From assembly GCF_024244095.1 (NCBI RefSeq), contig NW_026250678.1, positions 1-64,000 of the forward strand: a stretch of DNA of 64,000 bases, given 5' to 3'. This DNA is from Nematocida homosporus. Lineage: Eukaryota; Microsporidia. A program made the position numbers and the translations under genes. This document shows, one piece after another, positions 10,134-17,453 of the stretch. How positions within the stretch are numbered: the stretch's first letter is position 1; each line of letters opens with the position of its first letter. The notes beneath the pieces were generated by a model, which was not told where the DNA came from, searched no databases, and saw nothing but the letters and a program-made list of their open reading frames with translations.

Positions 10134-10826
10134 TTAGGTGTGGCCGGCACTAGCGGCCAAAGCAAGTATCTCAAATGAGATGTGAGTTAGTAGAAGGGTA
10201 AGTGCAAGTAAAAGAGCTCCAATAAGAAGAAGGGCAATAAATGTAGCGACTTTGGCAGCAGAAGGGTACTTGGTTTTGAACTTGAAGTACTCCAAAAAGG
10301 CTGCTACTAACCCAATAATCAGTAGCCCGACTGGTAGAACAAACAGATGATCAATAAGATATGCTTTCTGGTTATCAATAGCAACATGAGCAAAAAGAAC
10401 AACAGCCCCGCCAAATACACATAAGGATACTAAAGAGTAGACAAACCATCTGCCTAAAGCATCGCCAAGATTGAACGCCTTGTTCGCTTTCCGACGAGAT
10501 AACTGGCGAAGTAATAAAGCTACTACACAAGTTGTGATCATTAGCCCCAAGAAAACAAGTACATCGGAAAAGTCGTACGGGCTGTTGTTAGCATCAACTA
10601 GGTTTTGGCCTGCATGGGCATAAATATAGAAGAGATAGGATAAAATAGCTAGAGTGCTGGATACGCTAATCCAAATAATTGAACTTAGCACTGTTTCCGT
10701 GGTACTACGGGTTTGGCAACTCTCACGGATCAGTTGATAGGACAGGCCTTCTTTAGATGGAGTTGCTAAGTCGCGGTAGCTACAGTCAAAAATAACCCCA
10801 CTCTCGGGTGCTGCAGGTGTGTTCAT
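10134..10826 (-). CDS. Five-TM membrane protein, unknown function
   Basis: 230 residues from ATG 10826 (the frame opens with GTG at 10832). A soluble N-terminal segment of about 45 residues precedes five predicted membrane segments at roughly 47-70, 88-107, 126-148, 158-179 and 192-223, with basic loops (RRKANK after TM2, KFKTKY after TM4). I recognise no family signature. Length and layout resemble the five-TM protein at 58595-59344, so the two may be distant paralogues. AATAAA follows the stop on the coding strand, and a TGACGTCA palindrome lies about 30 bp upstream. Confidence 0.8.
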   Translation of the reverse strand: MNTPAAPESGVIFDCSYRDLATPSKEGLSYQLIRESCQTRSTTETVLSSIIWISVSSTLAILSYLFYIYAHAGQNLVDANNSPYDFSDVLVFLGLMITTCVVALLLRQLSRRKANKAFNLGDALGRWFVYSLVSLCVFGGAVVLFAHVAIDNQKAYLIDHLFVLPVGLLIIGLVAAFLEYFKFKTKYPSAAKVATFIALLLIGALLLALTLLLTHISFEILALAASAGHT

Positions 10827-10856
10827 GATCACTGCTACTCGGCCGAATATAAATCA

Positions 10857-10864
10857 TGACGTCA
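10857..10864. promoter_or_regulatory. TGACGTCA palindrome upstream of membrane protein gene
   Basis: Perfect CRE/ATF-type octamer about 30 bp upstream of the ATG at 10826, beside ATATAAAT (10848-10855). A bZIP-type site is inferred from sequence alone. Confidence 0.35.
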
Positions 10865-11065
10865 TCAGCCCATATATAGTCAAATACAATGTAACACCCG
10901 CCGATAGAGTAAAATGATATTTCAATAAGCATTAGAAGGATTAGACTAGTCTTTCTTTCATACCACAACAATACCAACTTAATACAACTTAATACCAACT
11001 CAACACAATACAACACAACTTAACTCAATACAACACAATACTAACTCAATCCAAACCTGCTTTTA

Positions 11066-12241
11066 TTAGGTGCTACCCTCCTGGGCGGGATCGGACTTTT
11101 CCTTTTTGGCTAAGGCGGCTTTGAGATCTGCAATCAAGTTGCAGCTGTTGTAGTACTTTATGTCACCAAAAAGTACCTCAATGTTCTGCTTAAGCCGGGC
11201 ATTCTCTTCCGAAAGCTCTTCTAGGCTTTTGGCGTCGGAATGATGTGTAAAGACAATCACGGGAGTAAAGATCCGGGCAATTGTAAGAGGATGGCCTTTC
11301 TTACAGACTTCGACTTCCCGGGCACTTGACTTCGCATACACATCTAGTAAGTTGTCTTTCAGACCCGAAACAGTAACTTTGCCATTGATTATATCAACCA
11401 CTAATTGACTGAGTGCTTTCTGATTAAGCGCTGAAATCAAGTCGAGTAAGAAGACAAACCGAGTCCGACTAAGGGAAGCTGTATTCTGGACAAACAACAG
11501 AAACTTGTTAAATCCTTTCGTATTGATTTCCTGGCCAATTTGATTGAAGAAGATTCCATTCAGATTAGAGACTAATAAAAAGACCAGTTTAAAAACCGGC
11601 TCAATCTCAATCCTAGTTAAGTACGAGATAGCAGAAACCACAACCCCAAGGATTTTGTTCAGGGCCGCTGGATCTACTATTTTGTTTTCAATCAGCATTT
11701 GATAGTCTGGCAAAGGTTTGATTGTGTTCAGCACTGTTTTGATAAAGTACATACGTTCTTTAGTCCCTTTCTTAATACGCTCTTCCGAAGCAAAGTCATT
11801 ATCAAGATGGTTAAGAATATCTTCTATCTTATCGTCACTTAAAATACCCACTAGCTCATCGCCTGATGGCTTAGCTGGCTTTTTACTAGGTAGTTCAACT
11901 GAACCTTTACTCCCCTTCTTATCGCTATCCTTGTTTTGATTTTGCTTCTCAGTCGCGGCTGCACCTGTCCTAGCCAACTCCTTTTGCACGGCCTGCTCAC
12001 TGGCCTCGCGATTGAAACACTCAGGACACGGCAAAGCTTCTGTACACCTTAGAAAGATCGTGTAGTGCGACTTAGGCGGCCGCTCCAAGGCACGAAACCA
12101 GGTTTTGGTTAGGGCTAAAGCCCATAAAGTCACTTTACAGCACATCGGTGCATCTTTGGTCTTCAAAATCTGAACATACTCTTCCATGTCAGTTATCTCA
12201 TCGTGGGCTAGCCAAACTAGAATAGTGTCTCTTCCTTCCAT
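11066..12241 (-). CDS. Unknown helical protein, possible MIF4G-like repeat fold
   Basis: 391 residues from ATG 12241 (the frame opens with GTG at 12259). The N terminus has one CxxC (PCPECF), followed by a Lys/Ser-rich linker, a helical core (about 150-330) and a short coiled coil near the C terminus. The stretch SLSRTRFVFLLDLISAL is reminiscent of the SSRIRFMLQDVLDLR helix of MIF4G domains, but this is weak and no family assignment is made. AATAAA overlaps the stop region (TAGCACC...CCTAATAAAAG). The downstream neighbour on the same strand is the five-TM gene. Confidence 0.7.
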   Translation of the reverse strand: MEGRDTILVWLAHDEITDMEEYVQILKTKDAPMCCKVTLWALALTKTWFRALERPPKSHYTIFLRCTEALPCPECFNREASEQAVQKELARTGAAATEKQNQNKDSDKKGSKGSVELPSKKPAKPSGDELVGILSDDKIEDILNHLDNDFASEERIKKGTKERMYFIKTVLNTIKPLPDYQMLIENKIVDPAALNKILGVVVSAISYLTRIEIEPVFKLVFLLVSNLNGIFFNQIGQEINTKGFNKFLLFVQNTASLSRTRFVFLLDLISALNQKALSQLVVDIINGKVTVSGLKDNLLDVYAKSSAREVEVCKKGHPLTIARIFTPVIVFTHHSDAKSLEELSEENARLKQNIEVLFGDIKYYNSCNLIADLKAALAKKEKSDPAQEGST

Positions 12242-12289
12242 TGCACCCTTGGTAAACACAGTCCGACCCCTTTTTCTCTCTTCTTCTAA

Positions 12290-12589
12290 CTATTGGTCAG
12301 CCGTAGATCGTTGTTTGAGATAGGCTCGATGGATTCGTTTGTGAAGAGCGACTTCGTCCTTAGCCGCTAGCAAGTACTTAGTTCCACATATATGGCAGGT
12401 TTCATACCTCTTCTGGCCAAAATTAAGCCGAGTTTGACTTGAATCAAGCAAGTTTTGAACTGGACGTCGGCGTAAACTACTCGTTTGAACCGGAACATTT
12501 GGAGACTGAGTCAGAGGCCGACCCAGGAGAGTCAATGGTCTTGTTTCCGGCAGATCTTCTTTGGACCGCACTCGCCCGAATCTTTTCAT
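12290..12589 (-). CDS. ESCO/ECO1-type C2H2 zinc finger protein lacking an acetyltransferase domain
   Basis: 99 residues. Residues about 63-86 read CHICGTKY...HKRIHRAYL with spacing C-x2-C-x14-H-x3-H followed by HRxxL, the arrangement of the finger at the start of cohesin acetyltransferases (ECO1/ESCO). In those enzymes a GNAT domain follows the finger; here the frame stops 13 residues later and no GNAT motif is nearby. The first 113 bp overlap the 3' end of the upstream gene (12477-13085) in another frame. It may be a separate small gene, or the true C terminus of the upstream frame joined by a frameshift. Cohesin function is an inference from the finger only. Confidence 0.5.
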   Translation of the reverse strand: MKRFGRVRSKEDLPETRPLTLLGRPLTQSPNVPVQTSSLRRRPVQNLLDSSQTRLNFGQKRYETCHICGTKYLLAAKDEVALHKRIHRAYLKQRSTADQ

Positions 12590-13085
12590 TTTCCAGGCTG
12601 AATGGTTCCTCGGCTAAAACATCCTCAATTTCCGCTATAATCAAAAGCACTGACAAGGCGTGGGCTGATAAGGCCGAAAACTCCTCTTTGATTTGCAGCA
12701 ATTGCCGATTCAATGCCGTTTTTTCCTCTTTAGGCACAGCCCCAACAAAGATCTCTTCAATACACTCCTCCCGGCCTTCTGCCTGACCCATAGCCCGACT
12801 AGCATCAATCACTGCCTGCAACCGCGACTTAGAAACAAACTCACTTGGTGCCAGGCCTCGTCTTCTAGCACAAATTTCCTTAATGTGATGATTATCATTG
12901 GCCACTTCAATAAATCGTTCAATCAATCCATCCACCACCGTCTTATCATAAGCCCGTCCTTCACTTTGTAACTGCTGCAAGTAACTAATATAGCGCCTAT
13001 GACCAGCCGATAAGTGCAAGTCACCGACAAAGAACGTATGCATTGTTTGTTTACTGTCCACCTGTTTATGTCTCCAAGCAGGCAT
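12477..13085 (-). CDS. Unknown protein overlapping the zinc finger gene
   Basis: 202 residues from ATG 13085; ATG 13043 is an alternative that starts just before HTFFVGDLHLS. Mostly helical, with a charged middle and a Ser-rich last 40 residues. No known motif. Its last 113 bp are shared with the zinc finger frame, and the low-complexity tail suggests that either this tail or the start of the other frame is not the natively translated sequence. A frameshift, real or from assembly, joining the two would give a protein of roughly 260 residues with a C-terminal zinc finger. Confidence 0.55.
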   Translation of the reverse strand: MPAWRHKQVDSKQTMHTFFVGDLHLSAGHRRYISYLQQLQSEGRAYDKTVVDGLIERFIEVANDNHHIKEICARRRGLAPSEFVSKSRLQAVIDASRAMGQAEGREECIEEIFVGAVPKEEKTALNRQLLQIKEEFSALSAHALSVLLIIAEIEDVLAEEPFSLENEKIRASAVQRRSAGNKTIDSPGSASDSVSKCSGSNE

Positions 13086-13353
13086 TCTCCTACCAACCCA
13101 AAACCCAACTCATCACCATATCTACAACCCAATAAACAACACTCTAATATAAGGTTAAGATAAGTTGAGATTGGGTTGAGTTAAGATTAGGTTGAGTTAA
13201 GATAAGATAACGAATGCTATACTAAACCAAGCCCATACTAACTTCTTACTAACTTACTACTAACCCAACTCACCTTAATACTAACTCAACTCAACTCACT
13301 ACTAACTTAATACTAACTTAACTTAACTCATCTTAATTTAATACTATACACCT

Positions 13354-14088
13354 CTAGGCATTAGACCCAGATACATGATTATTACTGGCAATCTCCAGAA
13401 GAACTTCTTCAATCGACCGATCAAGTACTTCAGTCAGTTGTGGATTACTCTCCTTCAGTACTCGCAAGTACTCCAACTGCTCAATCAATGCCGCACACTT
13501 CTCTTCCTGTGCCCGCACCAAGTACCAATCACAAAGAACTTGTTTCATCCGTACAATAATATTCCGCCGAATAATCACATCTACACCCGAACCCACTAAG
13601 TCCTTCTCCAGTACCTGTACTTCCCGGACCAGTTCTTGCAACCGCTCCTGACTCGGTCTCTGCACACACTCCTGTAACATTGCATACTGTACCTGGACAT
13701 TCCGACCTATCCACTCCCGACCACCACTCACTTCCATCCGCACCCGTACTAACTCACTACACCCCCGACATAATGCCACTCCCTCTACCGGTCCTATACA
13801 CTGCGTACACACCCATTTCCCACACGTCTTACAATTCACCCCACATACATACACTTCCCGCCTACATTCCATACACCCAATACTATACTGATACGTACAT
13901 ACTCTTACTTCCCAGTAGTTAGCTAGAGTCACATAAAGTAATTCTCCCACTCCATACCCCAACTCACCCACCCGGCCATTCTGACCCTGGTAAGTCACCA
14001 ACCGCTCTAAAACCTCCTGCCGCCGCCTATACTCCATCTGCCGAGCCATTCCATACCCTGCCAAGTACTCCTTAGTCCTATCCCGCAT
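13354..14088 (-). CDS. FYVE-like zinc finger protein (PEP7/VAC1-rabenosyn-like candidate)
   Basis: 244 residues. Around residues 71-108 there are eight cysteines in four CxxC pairs with spacing C-x2-C-x10-C-x2-C-x4-C-x2-C-x9-C-x2-C (CMEC, CKTC, CTQC, CRGC), the layout of a FYVE finger, which binds phosphatidylinositol 3-phosphate on endosomes. The basic RRHHC patch is degenerate, so lipid binding is uncertain. The C-terminal half is helical or coiled coil, as in rabenosyn-5/Vac1. The plus strand is very C-rich here, so the coding strand is G-rich. Other cross-brace fingers are possible. Confidence 0.65.
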   Translation of the reverse strand: MRDRTKEYLAGYGMARQMEYRRRQEVLERLVTYQGQNGRVGELGYGVGELLYVTLANYWEVRVCTYQYSIGCMECRREVYVCGVNCKTCGKWVCTQCIGPVEGVALCRGCSELVRVRMEVSGGREWIGRNVQVQYAMLQECVQRPSQERLQELVREVQVLEKDLVGSGVDVIIRRNIIVRMKQVLCDWYLVRAQEEKCAALIEQLEYLRVLKESNPQLTEVLDRSIEEVLLEIASNNHVSGSNA

Positions 14089-14148
14089 ACTCCAAACATC
14101 AACTCCAATTAAAATCCACCTAGTAACTCAAGTAGCCAATTGGCTCAT

Positions 14149-14706
14149 TTATTCCTCTTTAGCAGGTTTACTGGCTGCTGCTCCCTTGACAGTCTCAGAC
14201 AAGTCCTTAACCTTCTCACTAGCTGCCGTTCTAGCCGCCTTAATGGTCGCACTTGGATCAATCTCATTTAACCGTCTAACTAACTCCTGGACTTGTAAGT
14301 AAAGAGTACTATTTAAGTAATCAGTTACTTGATAATTCCTTATCGATAGATAGTAAAAGAGGACTAACTTAACATGATAGTAAAAAGGAACATTACGATG
14401 GGCAAAAGGTACTAAAGAATCAACTGTAACAAACAAAGAGAAAGTAAGTAGATAAGAAATAATGTGTTTAACTCGAGCTGGTTCAACTGGAGTCTTACTA
14501 GTGATAATAGCAGTTGCCTGGCCAATCACCAGTAGAACTGCAAATAGATTGGTTATTGGACTAGCAATACACTTGCAAAATAGACTAATAAAGAGAACAC
14601 CTGCAATAGCAATAAACAAATGCTCACCTTTTACTTGGCCACTAGAAGCTTTTTCAATTTGCTTCAAAAGTGGATATGACTCTGAAATCTTCCTGACTCT
14701 TTCCAT
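14149..14706 (-). CDS. Yop1/REEP (TB2/DP1/HVA22) ER-shaping protein
   Basis: 185 residues. Two hydrophobic hairpins (about 28-68 and 83-120), then an amphipathic helix and a Lys/Ala-rich tail ending KPAKEE. The order YLLTFSLFVTVDSL...P.Y..VKLVLFYYL resembles the TB2/DP1/HVA22 core (W-x2-F-x9-D...P.Y...K..F..WL). These proteins curve ER tubules. The stop overlaps a poly(A) signal (GAATAAATG). It lies 60 bp from the FYVE-like gene on the same strand. Confidence 0.85.
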   Translation of the reverse strand: MERVRKISESYPLLKQIEKASSGQVKGEHLFIAIAGVLFISLFCKCIASPITNLFAVLLVIGQATAIITSKTPVEPARVKHIISYLLTFSLFVTVDSLVPFAHRNVPFYYHVKLVLFYYLSIRNYQVTDYLNSTLYLQVQELVRRLNEIDPSATIKAARTAASEKVKDLSETVKGAAASKPAKEE

Positions 14707-15643
14707 TGCTTTTAAAAAACAAAGAATTTGCTTTATTTGGCTTAGGTTTAGATATCTAACATTGAATTTGAGATTGGTATTGGTTTAGTATTGGTTTAGT
14801 ATCTGGTTTGTGTTGGGGTTAGTTGGGGTATTAAGATAATTCTAGGGTTTGTTTTTGTTTTTGATTTACTTATTGTATTAGATTTAGGTTAGATTGGGTT
14901 GGGTTTGGATTAGGTTAACGTAATCATAACTTAACTTAACTTAACTTAATCTTAATTTAACTTGTGTTGAGTAATTGCATCTTTGTTTTTGTTTTTGTTT
15001 TGAATTAGATTGTGTTATGTTAGTATTGTATTATGTTTAGATTAGGTTTGGTTAATGCAATCTTAACTTAACTCAACTCAACTTATCTTAATCTTTAGGT
15101 CTTTGTGAGTGAGTGAGTGAGTAGTTGATGACGTATTTAAATGTCTTACTGGGTTGAGTATTGTGCTAGTAACTCAAGAGATCTATCTAATAACTCAGAC
15201 TAAAACTAAAACCAAAACCTAATCTAAACTCAAATTTGTACGGAATACATAATTGTTTTATACTCATATTTATTCAATTTAATCTCACTTAATCTCACTT
15301 AGTCGCATCTAAATACTAACATGCTTTCCTTTAGACTAACTAACCCAATAAACACCCATAACTACTTAGACCTTCATCCACTTAAACACACTCTTGGCAC
15401 ACCACACACTAACTCAATCTAATCTAATCTAAACTCAATACAATCTAATCCAAACACAATCTCAACACAACTCAATCTAATCTAAACACAACCCAACTCA
15501 ATCTAATCTAAACACAACACAACTCAACCCAATCTAAACTCAATCTCAACCCAAACTCAATCTACACTTAAATAAACCCAAATAATGCATTTAATGATAA
15601 TGATAATGGTTGTTAAGGTAAGATAGTGGTCTTAAAAACACAC
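14707..15643. other. Long repeat-rich intergenic region with a skew switch
   Basis: 937 bp without a gene. From 14740 to about 15070 the plus strand is G/T-rich (TTGGTTTAGTATTGG, TTTGTTTTTG) with short CTTAA runs. From about 15190 to 15560 it is A/C-rich, including a degenerate array of CTCAATCTAATCTAAACACAA words at 15400-15560. A TGACGTAT half-palindrome lies near 15128 and a GAGT run at about 15108-15122. Confidence 0.5.
15400..15560. repeat. Degenerate CTCAATCTAATCTAAACACAA tandem array
   Basis: Roughly 20-25 bp units of CAATCTAATCTAAACACAAC with drift repeat about six times. Simple A/C-rich repeat, with no CRISPR-like constant spacer length. Confidence 0.55.
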
Positions 15644-16645
15644 TTACCTACGACCGGGTCTTGGCTTATGCAGGGACTTGTTCTTGTCCAGAGTAAGTCC
15701 TTGGCAGTACTGATCAACCTCAGCTTCAGTTAACTTCGTAAAGGTTAGGGTTATTTGGTTGATAGTTAAGGCCGGAACTGATTCTTGCACGTTCTTGAGG
15801 CGCAAGTGCTTATTAGGAATATCAACGAAAGCCGCACTACCATCAAGAGCTTGCTTAATCTCAGAAGTTTTGATAGTGGCTAATTGTTCATCTAAAGTAC
15901 CCTGCTCAGTACTTTCACTAGCTGGATCAGCAGCTGCTATGCTAAACTTAAAGATCTTACCATAAAACCTACTAACTATCTCACGACGGGCCTCTTCCTT
16001 CTTCTGAGCTTTGATAAGCTTCTTCTCCTCTCCCTTCTGGGCAAAGTACTCAGTAACTGCATGAATACTTAAAGGATAAGTAGCTAGTTTTGGTTTCTTA
16101 CTATTTCCAGCTTCATTTTCAGTCTCTTCAACTGGAGTATCATAAGTATAGATAAGATCTAATTTTAAAAACTCTTCTACTTGTTCAGCCGTTTGTAACT
16201 CCACAAAGATAGAACCTTTAAATAACTGTTGCGCATCTTTACGTAAAGTAATTCTAGCTACTTTACTCTCATAAGGACTTAAGAACTCTTCAACTTGTGT
16301 TAAAGTCAGCTCAGTTGGGAAGCCTTTGATTAAAACTGATTTAAGATTGGGGTTGTAACTGGCTGGAATAGGATCTTTACGTCTAATCTTATCTTCAGAT
16401 ATTTCTAGCTTAGTACTTTGTTCTTCTATTAGTTGGGCTAGTTCTGAGTCGGTATGATTGAAAGCGGCGACTCTTTTGAACTTACTAATGATAGGAAGAG
16501 GGGCCCAGCCTTGATTAGATTGAAGGAGACTCAAAAGGAACTTATCACGGACAATATTAGCATCACTAAAATAGAACTCGATCTGTTTAACAGCGGGACT
16601 AAGTACTTGTTTAGTGGAAGAGTCAGTGGGAGTTGATTGGGACAT
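15644..16645 (-). CDS. La protein homologue (RNA polymerase III transcript chaperone)
   Basis: 333 residues. The La motif occupies about residues 14-95 (QIEFYFSDANIVRDKFL, then FNHTDSELAQLIEE), followed by an RRM at about 105-180 (SVLIKGFPTELTLTQVEEF, KGSIFVEL). A helical charged segment and a probable second RRM-like region follow (SAAFVDIPNKHLRLKN). La binds the 3' UUU-OH of nascent Pol III transcripts and protects pre-tRNAs in the nucleus. The basic tail KPRPGRR resembles a nuclear targeting end. The ATG at 16645 lies inside the 3' end of the upstream tRNA deaminase gene (23-bp overlap). Confidence 0.92.
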   Translation of the reverse strand: MSQSTPTDSSTKQVLSPAVKQIEFYFSDANIVRDKFLLSLLQSNQGWAPLPIISKFKRVAAFNHTDSELAQLIEEQSTKLEISEDKIRRKDPIPASYNPNLKSVLIKGFPTELTLTQVEEFLSPYESKVARITLRKDAQQLFKGSIFVELQTAEQVEEFLKLDLIYTYDTPVEETENEAGNSKKPKLATYPLSIHAVTEYFAQKGEEKKLIKAQKKEEARREIVSRFYGKIFKFSIAAADPASESTEQGTLDEQLATIKTSEIKQALDGSAAFVDIPNKHLRLKNVQESVPALTINQITLTFTKLTEAEVDQYCQGLTLDKNKSLHKPRPGRR

Positions 16646-17114
16646 TGCAAATTTTTTTGGCGATTTGGGGTTTAAACTTGCGTTTGGTTGGTGGCGCCCT
16701 AGTGTTTTCGAGTTGATAGAAGGTCTTAAGTAGGTCTAATGATTTTTTGGCTTGGGAAATATCTTGGGTGATTTTGATTTCCAAATTGGGAAATAATTTT
16801 GAAACTGAAAATACTGAGATACCACCAAAACGGGTATTGGTACAGGCAAAAGTGACTTTTTGGACTCCGAGTTTATGAATGAGTGCGCAGCACATGATAC
16901 AGGGTTCGCAAGTGATAAAAAGTTCGATCTCTGGATAAAGATGGGGTGGAATACGAGCTAGAGCGATCATTTCGGCATGGGCGAGTGGATCTTTGCGGGT
17001 GTTAGTGAGATTGTGGGCTTTTTCGAGGCAATGGCCTTGGTAGAGAATGGCACAACCGATTGGGACTTCTTCTAATGATAGTGCTTTTTCGGCTTCAGAG
17101 AAGGCAATATCCAT
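16623..17114 (-). CDS. tRNA adenosine-34 deaminase catalytic subunit (TAD2/TadA-like)
   Basis: 163 residues from ATG 17114; the frame begins with TTG at 17138. Motifs of the cytidine-deaminase fold are complete: HAEMIAL (zinc His and proton-shuttle Glu) and PCIMCCALI (two zinc Cys). The deaminase converts A34 to inosine in tRNAs with ANN anticodons. The tRNA-Val(AAC) at 58280 would be a natural substrate. In eukaryotes TAD2 works with TAD3, which I do not see here. The 3' end overlaps the La start by 23 bp on the same strand. A GACCCCG box lies upstream of the ATG. Confidence 0.9.
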   Translation of the reverse strand: MDIAFSEAEKALSLEEVPIGCAILYQGHCLEKAHNLTNTRKDPLAHAEMIALARIPPHLYPEIELFITCEPCIMCCALIHKLGVQKVTFACTNTRFGGISVFSVSKLFPNLEIKITQDISQAKKSLDLLKTFYQLENTRAPPTKRKFKPQIAKKICNVPINSH

Positions 17115-17453
17115 CAGCAGAAAAAACGGGGTCGGCAAATAAACATTGGATTAGATTAGATTAGGTTGTGTTGTGTTATGTTATGTTATGGTTTGGTTTG
17201 GGTTGTGTTTGTGTTTGTGATTTGATTTGATTAAGTTGTGTGATGATTAAGTTGTGTGATACTTAAGTTGTGTAATACTTAAGTTGATGTCGTCTAGTGT
17301 GTTTGTGTTCTAGTGTTGTTTAAAGGTAGAGTGATTTGGGTTATAATGACAATAAGTTGTAGTGAGTTATAATAAGTTGTAGTAGGTTATAATGATAAGT
17401 TGTAGTGGGTTATAATGATAATAAGCTGTAGTGGATAGTTAACGATTAAGGGT
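17115..17453. repeat. Intergenic tandem GTTATAATGATAAGTTGTAGTGG repeat
   Basis: G/T-rich region between the myosin stop and the Tad2 start. From about 17340 to 17440 a 23-30 bp unit (TTATAATGATAAGTTGTAGTGG) repeats about four times with small indels. GTTATGTTATG runs occur near 17165-17190. Confidence 0.6.

Noticed and set aside
10786..11016. 76-codon minus ORF upstream of the five-TM gene
   Set aside because: Overlaps the real start and its promoter elements; composition not protein-like.
15400..15560. Possible CRISPR-like array
   Set aside because: Degenerate A/C-rich tandem repeat with no constant repeat or unique spacers, in a eukaryotic context.
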